Below, piece after piece: positions 35,427 to 48,700 of a stretch of 64,000 bases of DNA. The DNA is taken from assembly GCA_033675265.1 (NCBI GenBank), contig JAUJYZ010000125.1, positions 1 through 64,000 on the forward strand, given 5' to 3'. A program made the position numbers and the translations under genes. This DNA comes from Actinostola sp. cb2023 (Eukaryota; Cnidaria; Anthozoa; Actiniaria; Actinostolidae). Position 1 is the first letter of the stretch, and every line of letters starts with the position of its first letter. The notes under the pieces are model-generated. The model did no database searches. It worked only from the letters and a program-made list of their open reading frames with translations, and had not been told where the DNA came from.

Positions 35427-37598
35427 ATGAACACGTTTCTCTCTAGATTGAATACAATATTTGCGTTTACTCTTACTGTATTAGCTGCTCTAACCTTTTG
35501 CTGTTTTCTGTCGACGGTGTTTCTGGATTATCACGTGAAAGTGACCTTGAAGAGCATCAACCCAGAAGTGTGAGTGGTTTATAGATGTTCGATTTCTTGA
35601 TGTTTGATTCCATTGAATCACATTGTTTTGTGTAGCAGTCTTACGTGATATTGATTGTATTGTTTGCTCATGCTATTTACAGGAAAAATGTACAGGATTT
35701 CAGCGTATCAACAACAAGAAATGATCTTGGTGTTTTGTCGTTTGATGTTCAGACAGATATCCTTGCAATAAAAATAATTGATTTAGCATAATCCGTGGTC
35801 GGCCAGCTACTGTGTTTATAATAAGGATATAACAAAGAATACATGACTATTTACCTTAACATAACCTAAACTTTGAATCACTTTTTAACTGGAACACAAA
35901 ACAGTTGTTTGTTTATCTAACAGCAGAGTATGTAACTAAAGCTAATGTAAGTGTGTTCTCCATATCATCATGACCATCAGATGATTGATTAATATTTACA
36001 ATATGCATCAGTCAATCATTATACTATATAATAGCAGCTACCAGGGGCGGATCTAGAGATTTTGAAAGGGGGGTGCACCACCAAGGGGCTGTAAGGCCCC
36101 TTCTTCTAGGGGGTGTGAGTTCTTTATATTTTCTCTTGTGCGTCTATAACGCAATGGGCGCATGGACGCCAGTTGACTAATAATTGATTTATAATATGGC
36201 ATCTAGAAAGTGTGCAGCCCATGGGGAAATAGTTCATAGCAATTTTAGCCAATGAGTGTGCACGTTATTTCAAACCGTGCACGCCATCAGACGAGGCCAG
36301 TGGGAAGTTGACGAGAGCGTGCAGCCCATGGGGAAATAGTTCATACATGTAGAAATACTCTAGCCAATCAGAGAGCGCATTATATCTTTGCTATATATAT
36401 TATAAAAGTACTTTCCCCAGTGCTACATTTGTAACTCTGTGATTGAAAACACAGTACTACAACATAAACTTTCATATCACTGATTGTTTTCAGAAATTTA
36501 ACCAAGTTGTACTCTGGGATAAGATCATTCGTCGTGATGACAAGAAGTTAAGGTTTACCTACTACGGCATGAACACTAAATATTACTTCTTTGATGACGG
36601 ACATGGGTTGAGGTAAAATGCTCCTGCTGTACATAGAGAGTAGACTTTGCATGGATATCTTACCATGTTCTCACTATATGATTATTATTACTATTATTCA
36701 TACGGTAGATGATAATATTACTGATCAGTTGCAGAGTTGTTCTAGTAACTTGAGTGCAAATGAGATTTGACTCTCAGTCTGAGTATAGCTCTGCTTAGAG
36801 TTTTGCATTAGCTTTGGAAGCAAGGAATGGACAGACAGACTGACAAAGATATCAGCAAATACTCATAGGGAGGTGTTGTAACCCCATGCCTTGTAGGTCG
36901 GCTGTTTGATCATGATAGGTGTAAGGGAAAAAATTACTCTAGTATAGAACATATGCAATAAGGGACTGGTCAAAAATTAACAGGGGGAATGTTGAAAATG
37001 TTGTGACCCTCCCCTAGTGATAGGAATGAAATTCCCTTACCCTCCCCTTGGGTTTGGCCTAAAATACAAAAATACTCCCTTTTTCACTGCCAATTCTTTC
37101 AAGACCCTCCCTTTTCAGGGGCTCAAAAAGTTATGACCCTCCCCCATTTTCCATCCCTCCTCCCCCCTGCTAATTTTTGACAAGTCCCTTAAATGGCGTC
37201 CAATTTCAATTGCCATTGTTCTGGACTGACTAGCCTTGTGTTCATGTGGAAATTTGTGTTTCCACATGAACAAAAGGCTAGTCAGTCCAGAACAATGGCA
37301 ATTGGACACCATTATTGCATTCGGTCTATTCCATTATTTGATAGGAAATACAGGATAATATTGATGGAAACACAAGAAATATACAGAATATTGTATCAAA
37401 AATACATTTATGTTGCTTCTTTAGATGTTTTGATTGTAAAATAAACCACTGCCTTCTTCTTACAGAGGTTTAAAGAATGTCAGCATGCATCTATCCTGGA
37501 ATGTGATTCCAACTGCTGGACTTCTGCCACTTGTCAGTGGTGAGGAACACAAGCACCTATTTGATTTTCCAGGAACCTACACCCCATACCAGCGATAA
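35427..37598 (+). CDS. SPCS3: Signal peptidase complex subunit 3
   Basis: SPCS3 (SPC22/23) is a single-pass ER membrane subunit of the signal peptidase complex, which removes signal peptides. Five exons give 181 residues: 35427-35569, 35683-35756, 35870-35946, 36494-36612 and 37466-37598. The start [17 protein letters not shown] with a membrane segment at about 10-30 matches the family, followed by [47 protein letters not shown] and [13 protein letters not shown]. Length matches the usual 180. Exons 1, 3, 4 and 5 have normal GT/AG sites. Intron 2 starts ATATCCTT and is probably U12-type. The ATG at 35427 was preferred over an in-frame upstream codon because it matches the family N-terminus. 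Confidence 0.95.
35757..35869 (+). other. Probable U12-type (minor spliceosome) intron of SPCS3
   Basis: The junction ACAG/ATATCCTT is a perfect U12 AT-type donor, and TACCTTAAC (35853-35860 region) just before the next exon fits the U12 branch site. The frame-preserving acceptor falls at ACCTAA/ACTTTG or within two bases of it (AAAC/TTTG), so the terminal dinucleotide is uncertain. No GT donor is available at this position. The encoded join is TDFESLFNW in all in-frame variants. Confidence 0.7.
36050..36360. repeat. Repeat-derived intron sequence with direct duplication
   Basis: GGGGCGGATCTAGAG begins a G-rich segment of a type common at transposon ends. The string GTGCAGCCCATGGGGAAATA occurs twice, at about 36213 and 36320. 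It lies in SPCS3 intron 3. The family is not identified. Confidence 0.35.
37193..37311. mobile_element. Palindromic MITE in SPCS3 intron 4
   Basis: Two arms of about 52 bases (TTGCCATTGTTCTGGACTGA and its complement) face each other across a loop of a few bases (TTTGTG). The arms are nearly perfect, suggesting recent insertion or hairpin repair. Confidence 0.75.
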
Positions 37599-38954
37599 CA
37601 ATCTTCCTGATACCATCACACATGAATCATTGACAGTACAAATGTGTTGAATGCGACTAGTTGTGATCAAAACCCAAATTCTCCTTGAAATTCTTTTAGG
37701 AGATCTTAGATTTTGATCAGATATCACTGTCTTGTGTTGTTACTGCACGGACCCTTTCAGTTGTGTTTTGGAGCCGAGGCTGCACTGCCTCTGAACTGAT
37801 GTAAAAATAAAGTGTCATTATGTTGTGTTCAAGTGTGGCAATGTTGCAAAACGTTTTGACATGTACCTCTTTCTATGTGCAGTAAAATGATGTGTAAACA
37901 GTAATAGTCTTTCTCCACTGAATGTAAACTATTTAAAACATCATCACTCCCAGAAAATTATGTTGACAAAAACATTGAAGTAGTAAACATTTAATTGCAT
38001 TGCTTTGGTCTTGGAGTCTTATATCAACCCCACAATGAATTTTAATATTTTTTTACACGTATTGCCCTCCCACCACTGCACTGGCTACACAAGCTGCTTC
38101 ATACTAAGTTATACCTGTCTGATTGGTTAAACATTACATCGTTGTGGCCTCATTACATAAAAACAATCATGCAAAGTGATTATGAGTGGTATTCAGGGGA
38201 CTAGTTATTCAGAACTTTGATTAGAGTGGGTGTGACGTGGTGTAATGTATTTTAAAGGGGACTTCGTGTCCTATTGTACAACACCTGCCTTATGGGCGAA
38301 TCTTGAAAAAAAAAAATTGAGCCTACCCAGGATGTGACCTTAGAATTACATGAGCAGTACTGTTGTTTAAAAAGTAGACATGGTTGTACTGGAGCAACTA
38401 GTGTCCGTAACAATTAAAAGGCTTCACATAAACCTGTAAAAGCATTAGATGGAACTGACAATTTATTTAAGTAGTCTGCGCTGATTTTGACAGTGAGCAA
38501 CAGAATTCACGAGTTGCTGGCTCCAGTTAAAGGATGTCAGTAAATGGTGCCATCTCACTGTATGTCCTTCATGTTGATACTGGTAAAATGTCTACTTTTG
38601 ATGCAGTGTATATGACTTTGTAGTTCAAAACAAATCGAATAAAAAACAAACCTCTGGCAGTGACCACACTCAGTGTCTGGGTCCCCGTGATGGAGTCTAG
38701 CTCTGGGGGGTTTTCCCTGCCCATGTGGCGAAGCGTTATAAAGAATAAAGAATCTGATATAGGCTAACAAGTTACGTCTACTTGTGGCATGTACCAGCTA
38801 AATGGACATTAGCCACTTCTATTTAGTCTAGACACCAACTACATGTATGCAAGCTAATATTTGTCACAATTAAAACATAAAATGATCTTCACATTTGACC
38901 ATTATTGATGTTGGTCGAGGTGGACATGCAAAAGTATTATCACTATTCTGCATA
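37599..38954. other. SPCS3 3' UTR and spacer
   Basis: After the SPCS3 stop there is AATAAAG at about 37807, a plausible polyadenylation signal. The remaining sequence has no convincing open frame or RNA gene. Confidence 0.5.
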
Positions 38955-39336
38955 TGAAAGGCCTATGAAACGAAAAAACAGACCCCGTTTTTATTTGCTA
39001 CTACGAAAGTTTACTATTTGCTTGTTTACATGGCATTAATAAAAAGTGAATTGAGCTAAGGGAACATTTTTTATTTCGCGCACGAAGTTGGGCATTTTGG
39101 GTTTCAAAGTGCGACAATTCCCGCTCGGTCAAACCATAGAAATGTGACGTCAAGAGTTGTGCAAACAAAGTCATGCAAACCTCTTGATGTCACCGTTGTC
39201 AAGGGCCCAGTCTCTTGTCGCACATTTTGGTTGAAAACGATAATTTTCGAACTGCGAAAATGTTCAGAGAAAGACCAAACAACAATAATGTACAATAAAA
39301 CAAGGATCGACATCTTCGTTTCATAGGCACTTTAAA
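38955..39336. mobile_element. MITE family 1, copy 1 (GCCTATGAAACG ends)
   Basis: The left end GCCTATGAAACGAAAAAACA and right end CGTTTCATAGGCACTTTAA are inverted. It matches the copy at 47559-47988 through most of its length but lacks about 50 internal bases. No coding capacity. Confidence 0.7.
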
Positions 39337-40414
39337 GCTTTAAATATTGTCGTGTAAATTTAAATTTAATGACATTGTACATGTACCTACAGTTAAAAAA
39401 TGGTATAATATATGTTCATGTACATGCACGGCTATAATTACATGCACGTTATTATTTGTAAACTGCTTAATGTCTTTACATTCTAGAAATTTCTTTTGCA
39501 GCATATTATTCTGTACTAAGTTGCAGAGAAAGCATACTTTAGAATTCCCTTGAAAGGGCACATTACATGATATTGTGGAAATATTCATTTACATCAATCA
39601 CAATGTCTTTAAATAGCCATATATCCAGGCTGGAGGAAATTAAAATTGTGCAACTTGTTTTGCTACATTAAGAGGTGTAGCAGTATATTCCCCAACGATC
39701 TCCCTTCCCTCATCAATATACAAATATTACATTTTCTTTTCATTCCATTTTGATGGTGTTATTCTTCTGTGAATAATATTATTATCTGCATGCTATGTTG
39801 TTCAATTAGTTGCTTCATAGAACAGAATGTATCCTGACTCTGAAGACTTCTGAATGTCTGACGTCAGACCATAAAAATCCTCTATGGTATGAGGTTCAAT
39901 TTTCTGATGAGAAAAGTTTGGAAAAAGAAATTATACAGCATTGTTTTTAAAAACTGCAACCATCCTATGCCCTCCCCTCCCTTGGAGAGAAAATCAGGGC
40001 ATCCCCCAAGGATGGAGTATTAGGATGGTTGCACACAGACTACACATATACATTTGTATATATAATGAATGCACATATGTGGTACAAATGAATAAAAAAA
40101 ACTTGTAAAAAACGTAAGTCTGGATGTTGCCCATGCTAACACCTGGCCGTACCCACTAACATACATTTGTACATATACATTTTATTGGACACTCCTCAAT
40201 AGGGCTTATTTCAGGCCAATTTACAAGTAACTAGACGCTCATTGAGCATTCACTTGGCGGACGGGATGATCAGCTGGAACTCCTAGCCAAGCGCCGAGTG
40301 ACCAAAATATAGAACTAGACGCTCTATTAGCTTACGTGAACTCGTACAATCGAAAAACATCCTTACATTTTTATATGGAACTAATTCAGAAAATAGTTAG
40401 AATGGAACTAAATA

Positions 40415-40479
40415 CAGTGGAACCCCATTATAACGGACACTGAAGGGACCAGAGAAAGTGTCCGTTATAATGGGGTTTC
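40415..40479. mobile_element. Pogo/Tigger-like terminal repeat pair
   Basis: CAGTGGAACCCCATTATAAC is followed 20 bases later by its complement TTATAATGGGGTTT. The CAGTGGAACCCC start is typical of mariner/pogo-type inverted repeats. The element is only about 65 bases long. Confidence 0.5.
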
Positions 40480-40909
40480 TTACAGATTACATGTACGTCA
40501 CTCTTTATTGAATTTATTAATAGAAACCTCTATTATAGCATACACATCAATAACACAACATTTGAAACGTCTCAAATGAAAACAAAACATAAAACCTTGA
40601 TAATACAAGTGAACCTTTGTTCTTTTTCTAACCAAATGCTTATCCTCTTGCAAATATTCAGTTCCATTCGTCTCTAATCAGGAATAAATCTTCACGAACA
40701 ATGGTGTGACGAAAGATTGTACTCAAACTGTCCATTATATAGGCATTGCAGCGTGACTTACAATGTAACAAACGGTCACTCGTTGAGTGACTACTACATG
40801 CATGCGTAATTAGCAGTATCAAGTGGTAGATTTTCTCTTCTATTTTGATGATATTCGATCATGGAACTATTGTAAATATAGCCAAGAACTAAAGCTTAAT
40901 AGTTGATCT

Positions 40910-41472
40910 TTAAAGTGCTACTATGACGAAATTCGTACCATTGCTAAATAAATTATTAATTCGTAAAATAGTCATTTTAGCTCCAAGATAGCAGTTTTAG
41001 TTGTTTTTAAGTCGATATAAGAATAAAGGAGTGAAATATTGGACTCTCAAAACAGGCAAAAGTATGTCCGCCATTACTAAATCGTGTTCCTGCGAACAAT
41101 AGACTGTGACATCAGTTTCTCAACGTGAACGCGTCGCGCTTGCTCGCTGCACTGTATTTAATTATGATTAAAACATTTGAACAAGAAACAGTGTCTTGAA
41201 TCGCCAAAAAATCGCAGTGTAAATTAGCCATGCGACGAACTTGCGACGAACGGTATTGAGAAACTGACGTCACTTCTATTGTACAATTAGTCAACGGCCA
41301 GGAACCAGTTTGAATAATGGCGGGCTCAAAATTTGTACACAATTTGTACATTTTGTGGAAGTTATTTTTATCGTAACGAAAAACGGTTTGGATATGTTAA
41401 TAAACATACTACCAGGATACTAAAAATTCAAAAACATCAACTTCGCAGAATTTCATCATAGTAGCACTTTAA
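40910..41472. mobile_element. MITE family 2, copy 1 (TAAAGTGCTACTATGAC ends)
   Basis: The left TAAAGTGCTACTATGACGAA and right ATCATAGTAGCACTTTAA are inverted. Related left ends occur at 43920. No coding capacity is seen. Confidence 0.65.
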
Positions 41473-42740
41473 TCTGGACTTCATTGAAGTTCAGTAATTA
41501 TAAATATTGCTCTACAAGAGCAGAGAGAAATCATTGGAGGAATTTACGACTGTTGTTGCATTTCTTGTCGTACATACAAATGTATATTATTTAAATGAGT
41601 TGTTTTCTTCAGCTTCTAAGTTCTTCATATCAGGAGTCTGGTATTCATCAGCATCTTAGTAATACTTTACAGTACAAGAGTTTATAGTCATGTCTTTAGT
41701 CGTAGTTTCGTGATTTGTATCAGTTTGATTATTTCTAGTTTGAATATATTTCGCTCACTTGATCTCATACTCATAGTTTGCTTTGAATATTCTCTTCGAG
41801 TTTGTGGGACAGCCCGGTCCAAAATCGCTCACTGACATCTTTCAGAGTAGGCTGAGCGATTGTAAGCATAGTAAGTGTTTGGAGAAGAAGGCAACGAAGA
41901 ACTTCGAACCACATTTTTTCAATCCTCAAAGTGAAGAGAACGAACGATCGAACCGAGCGAATGCTCTCGGACTTCCTGTGGCCGGGATTGACTAGACACT
42001 TCTAACACTAAAAAGCCCATTTTAAGACTTGGCGTCTGCCACAGGCAGCCCGCCAAGTAATAAGCTATAATAAATGTTTACAAAGGTTGTACATTGAAGT
42101 AGATCACTTCAAACACTGACTCAAAATGTGTACGTGGTGGCTACCCTGTGTAGCCTGCCAAGTTGAGGGAAAAAGGCCATAATTTGTTCCAGTGAACAAC
42201 AAATCTCGGCCGCCATCTCCAAGGATTTCTTGCTTTACAAATTACCAAAGAACAAATCAAAGGAAATGTCATTGTAAAAAATACCAGAACCTCAATAACA
42301 ATTCCAAAAAAAGAGCAAATTTTAACACATATAAACTCTTAAATGCCATAAGATACATATATATAATTACAAGAAAGAGGGTACGATGATGTTTCGACGT
42401 CACATGCGTCATTATCAAGTCAAAAGTGGCTGAGGTAAATAAAATATCAAATATCAGGTTGAGTTGATTACTGAAATAATTTGAATACAAGCTCTCTCAT
42501 GACATGTTGGTTTTAACAACATTCAATTTAGTGCTAATTCATTCAGGATACAGTTTGATCAATGGATTGGATTCTATTTAGACTGGGAGTAAGCATTTCT
42601 TTTCACCAAATTTATACACTTTTGGCTTTGTGTTAGAAAAGTTTTTTCGCAGCCTGACTGTCAAGTGAAGACTGAATTTAAGTGTTTATTTTTTGTAAGC
42701 AATTTGAAGAATTGAAAAAGTGGTAAGGAAGTGTACTTAC
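41473..42740. other. Spacer downstream of the USP12/46-like gene
   Basis: No convincing gene. The last coding exon of the deubiquitinase (expected to encode GLTSDIS and GYILFYQ motifs) should lie here or further left on the minus strand, but I could not recognise it. Confidence 0.4.
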
Positions 42741-45700
42741 CTCGACTATGTCATCATCAAAGAGCAGCCAGAATCCATAACTTTTCACTATTGTTATATA
42801 ATGCCCTCTATTTGGTCCACTGTGTAACGAGGGGATAAAAGGGAGTTTAATGTAGAAGATGTAAGATTCATGACTGGTCACCACACTTCACATACAGTAT
42901 ACAGACTGTCCTTTCAGAAAACGTTGTCGCTGACCGGCCTCACAACTACGAGACTAGACGGGAGTATGGATAGAAATTACTTAATCAAAAAATTATTCAC
43001 TCTGGAAATTTATTTTCTCATTATCATAATGGAGAGTAATACTTGAATGAATGTATGCCTTCGTGTTTTACACAAAGAATATAAGAGTGGGTGTCAATGA
43101 CTCATTTTCAGTCAAGGACGTTCCGTGCTGAAACAATGTTCAGTCGTTGAAAGACCAATTAAATCATCTAAACCACTCGCTAGCATAGGTATTCACTGTA
43201 AATTCAAGGCATGGCTAATCAGATATGCAGATTTAAATTCACTTCAGTTATTTCTACCCATACTCCCGTTTGGTCTAGTCGCGTAATCAGTGAGGCTGGT
43301 AGGCAACAACGTTTTCTGAAAGGACTGTATACAACAATATTACACATAACTGTACACAGCACAGGTGAAAACGTTCACTTCATGCTTAATTACCTTCCAC
43401 AATGAATAACAACTGCAACTAAATCATATAATCTATCTCTATTAACAGCATCATCAGACTAAAATGAGAAAATTGAAACAAAATTAGTATTTTTACACTA
43501 TGGAAAATTATATATATAATTAATTTTAGGGGGGCAAAACAAAACAAGTAAGGGAACTTTGCAATGTTTGTAGTGAGGCCTGTCCTAGGTTCCTGTGGCC
43601 TTTCCCCACCCAAAACAATGCTCAGGATACATGTACTTACTGTATTAAATAATCTCAGTTCAAGGGGAAAGACGACTCTGTATGACAGTTTGGAATATTT
43701 TTGAACAGTTTCATTGTATTTGAATCTTTTCAGGTGAAGAGCCAGGAGTTTGGGGAGCTTTTTGACTCTCATTCTACAGACAAAAAAATAAAAAATCCAA
43801 TCAATATATTATCAATTTATTGTTAAATATTACCTAGTCAGGGTTCTCAGTGTTTTCCAACAACTGCATGGCGAAATTCCCAAGTCTGTCAAGACAGAAG
43901 CGGCCACCTGTCAAGGCTTTTAAAGTGCTACTACGACAAAACTGTGACAACTTTTTTCTTTTGACAATCGATTGCGCATGAAGTGAATAGTGGGATGTTT
44001 CAGTATTTTGTGATTTGAGCTTCTCATTTGCGAGAATCGTGATATGGTAATTTGGTGACGTCAGTTTGGTTTTTGCCGTAACTTATTTATATTTTTTCAA
44101 GCAGCACTCTTTTCTGGAATAGAAAAAAAAAAGTTGAAGATCATGTTATGTATTAGCCTGCGAATACAGCCGCTTTTTGGCGGTCGCGCCACAGGGTCTC
44201 CCACAAAGAAGCATCTGCGTTGTCAGTGCAGAATTCCTGTACTGTGAAATCTGAGGTCATGACATCTCGTGTTGTAAATCTGATACAACACAGCCGCTCA
44301 TGTTGTGAACACTACTTCCAAACGGCCTGCATTTGTTGATTCGGCTATCAAAATTATTGTAGAACATGATTTTATTCATCTGTGCACATGATAAGTCCGA
44401 TACAATCGCCCGTGGCTCGACATTGTAATATTTTGTTCTGGTCGTTCTGGTTTCGGTGAGCTTAATTTATGCAAATAACAGAAATAATGCGATTACCAGC
44501 AAGCTGACCAATCAGCTTCTTTGACCAGAATCGGGTCAAAAATGACGTCACAGTACAGGAATGTTGCACTCACAACGTAGACGCTTCTTTCGGGAGACCC
44601 CTGTGGCGAACGAAAAAAGCGGCTGTATTCGCAGGCTAGTTATGTATACAATTATTGTAGAAAACTTTTTGCCAGATTAAAAAATGTCAATAATTTGCAC
44701 AAGGGCACTTTTGTAATGTATAATAAATAAAAAATAAAAAAAAACCTGACATCACCGAATTACCATATCACGAAACTTGGAAATGCGAAGCTCAAATCAC
44801 AAAATACTGAAACATCCCACTATTCACTTCACAAGTAATTGATTTTCAAAAGAAAAAAATTGTCCTCATGTGTCATCTTATTCTACAAGAATGTGGTCAA
44901 CACATGCTTGTTTAAAGTTTTGGCCGCCTAGTTTAAACATATACTGGAAACCCTGCCTAGTTAGGTGTCTACTACTTGTAGTCCATCACACAGACCATGT
45001 AGAATATCTCACCGTTTCTGTGCTTCTTGCTTTGAGCAGCATATTTCACAAAAGTATTTATGCTCAGAGCTTAGAGTTTCAGTTGATGAAAATCCTCTGT
45101 TCAAAATAAAAAATTATTATGAACTGTGAGTCACCTTAAGCCTGGTTTCCATTTAATCGCTACGATTGCTGCGATTGTCGAAAACTGTGTTCAGCGATCG
45201 CAGCGATCCAATCGTAATGATCGCTGAGATAGAACCAAATATATCTCAGTGATCGCGATCGCTGGAGTGTTGTTTCCATTTGATCGCTGCAATCGCTGAA
45301 CACAGTTTTCGACAATCACAGTGATCGTAGCGATCAAATGGAAACCAGGCTTTATTTTCTATTTCACTTTAAAAAATTTAAGATACAAATTATCGATACC
45401 TGAGACAATGCGATATCGATGTATTCTGTTCTACATCAACAGAAAGATCCAAAAATGACTCATCCTTACTGCTTACCTAAAACAAGAACAAGAATAATCT
45501 CAGATCAGTAACACCATCGACTGTCAGAGAGTCTGTTACACTGCTAAAGAGAAACACACAATTCACCAAACTCACAGTTTCACAGCAAAGACATCTTGTT
45601 TCATTAGTAAGTGTTCCCTCAAACATGTCATGCACCCAAGTACGATCACACTTTTGATCTGCGTTGTTCGTACTGGTGTTGATGGTGAAGGAACCACTTG

Positions 45701-48700
45701 TCATATTATTATTAGCATGTCCAATAGATCCAACAGTACTGTTAGATGATATACTACTCTTACTGCTAATACTTCCAGTACTCGTATTTTTCTCTTTTTC
45801 CTTCTCTTTCAATTTCTCTCCTGAAAAAGTTGAATAAATATTATCAATTAAACCTGTTTATGAAAGAATCCAGACCTTGTTCAAAGCAAGTTTCATGGTG
45901 TATGGTACAGAGTGGAACTTAATCCCATAAGCAGACACCCTTGGGACCAATGGTAAGATGTCTGCTTACAGGAAGTTGTCCGCTTATGGAAGGTGTCTGC
46001 TTATGGGAGGTGTCCACTTATGGGAGGTGTCCGCGTATGGCAGGTGTCCACTTACAGGAGGTGTTTGCTTATGGGATATATGTCTGCTTACATGTATGAG
46101 GTGTCCCCTTGGGGGAGGTGTCTGCTTATGGCAGGTGTCCACTTACTGGAGGTGTCTGCTTATGGGATATATGTCTGCTTATGAGAGATGACCCCTTGGG
46201 GAGGTGTCTGCTTATGGCAGGTGTCCATTTGCAGGAGGTGTCTGCTTATGGGATATATGTCTGCTTATGGGAGGTGTCCCCATAGGGGAGGTGTCTGCTT
46301 ATGGGAGGTGTTCCCTTAGGGGAGGTGTCTGCTTATGGGAGGTGTCCCCTTAGGGGAGGTGTCTGCTTATGGGAGGTGTCCCCTGAGGGGAGGTGTCTGC
46401 TTATGGGAGGTGTCCCTTCAGGGGAGGTGTCTGCTTATGGGAGGTGTCCCCTTAGGTGAGGTGTTGGCCTACAGAGGTGTCCCCTTAGGGTAGGTATTGG
46501 CTTATGAGAGGTGTCCCCTTAGGGGAGGTAACTGCTTAGTGTCCATTACATACCTTTTAAAAGATCACCAATGGTGTTTAGTAAATAATTGAGGAATTCG
46601 TGGGCATCTTGTTGCATGTAGTTATCAAATAACTCTAAGGTAAATACAGTATATAACATTAGTTAAGAGTTGATTGACAGGTGATATAAAGTTATTTATT
46701 ACAGATGCAAACAAGTCTATTATTGCTTTAAAGCAATGATGTTACGGCCTGATGACAGTGTACATGTAGTTTAGTGTGCATGTGAGCATATGTAAATGAA
46801 ACATGCGCATTACAAGAATTAAAGTTATTATGTGCGGCAACTGACACTAATGTGTTGTAATAAGATCACAGATAGAGCCATGTTTTCGAACAATCAGAGA
46901 GAATCGGACAAGGAATTCTTTCTTAGTACACATACCATGATTACAAAATTGTCCAACATTTGGAATCACAAAAGTATTTCTGACAATAACCAAAACCAAT
47001 TTCTAATTTATCTAAGAAGTAATTTTAAATATTTATTGGTCAATCAGTCACATTTCTTTTCCGGTGTGAAAATGAGTGTGAGCTTGAGTGTGCTGTTATC
47101 AATATCAGATGAAGTTAGAATGTCAATTACAAATTGTCTAAATCATTGATACATATTATTGGATGTGAGCCAACATTATGACAGCTACATTATTATTATT
47201 ATTAATATTATTATTATAATTGACAAGCATCACAAATTAACTATTATGGGTTGGCAACCCAAACACAGTAACATTTCGGCCCTCAAACTTGTTAACATTA
47301 GGTACATGCAGGGGTCGCAGTAGAGTATTTGACAGATGGCTCAAAACTTTGAACAGACCCTGGTTCTACGAAAGGTGTATAGCACTATCCGTTAGATAAA
47401 TCCTTATCCAGTGGATAACTTTATTAGATAACAGCATCAACTTGTCCACTGGATAAGGATTTATTTATGAAGGCAATCTCAAAATTCATCTTAACATAAT
47501 TTTTTTATGTGTACAATGTACATGTGTATGTGTTCTGGAGTATAAATGCTAATGCCATTAAAGTGCCTATGAAACGAAAAAACAGACCCCGTTTTTATTT
47601 GCTACTACGAAAGTTTACTATTTGCTTGTTTGCATGGCATTAATAAAAAGTGAATTGAGCTACGGGAACATTTTATATTTCGTGCACGAAGTTGGGCATT
47701 TTGGGTTTCAAAGTGCGACAATTCCCGCTCGGTCAAACTATAGAAATGTGACGTCAAGAGTTGTGCAAACAAAGGCATGCACAACCTCTTGACGTCACCG
47801 AGCCATTGTCAAGGGCCCAGTCTCTTGTCACACATTTTGGTGGAAAATGATAATTTTCAAACCAGGAAAAGAAAATGTTCGCACGCTCAAAGTCGACATT
47901 TAAATACAGCAAATGTTCAGAGAAAGACCAAACAACAATAATGTACAATAAAACAAGGATCGACATTTTCATTTCATAGGCACTTTAAATAATCTAATTA
48001 CTTCAAAACCACATTTAATAAAACGAGACAAAACAATAAAATTACACAACTACTACAATACATGTACCACTGAGTTACATGCGTTCATATTAATTATAGA
48101 TCTTATCAGTGCTCCACCCACATCAACAAACATGTAAACATGTACATGTGTCATGTATGTACATGTTATAATTGATATTACAGTCCTCAGACTTTAAAAA
48201 CACTTTAAGGAGAGTATATATTACACATATAGGAAACAGGAAAACAACCTTGGCTGTACATGATGTAAGATGCCCTTTGTCATGCATGGTAACTTTGAGA
48301 TATTTATGCAATATTCATTGATTAAAAAAATGCAAATATTCAAAAGGAACTTTTAAGCTTAAAAGCTTATGAATTAAAATGTATAATGTCTATTATAATA
48401 CAGATTATAATACTAATGTTCTTCAATTTCAGAATAGTAAAAATCTTGATAGGATATTTAAGTTATAGATTTCTCTTTTCACGGTCATTGCAATGTACAC
48501 AAAAGTGAACGTTTGCAAAATAAGAAAAATTAATGTAAGAATTATTTATTAGGAATTGCTCGCTTTGAAATATAAAAATATTTACGAATAGAACTATTAC
48601 ATCGGAAAGGAGATAGCAAACAACCCAGCAGAAATCAAAGCAGGTGAAAAAACACAGAGAAACGAGAATCACACACTCACACAAAACAAAGTTTGACAGG

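Noticed and set aside
45958..46545. CRISPR-like regular repeats
   Set aside because: Units are contiguous without unique spacers and lie in an animal gene intron; this is a minisatellite.
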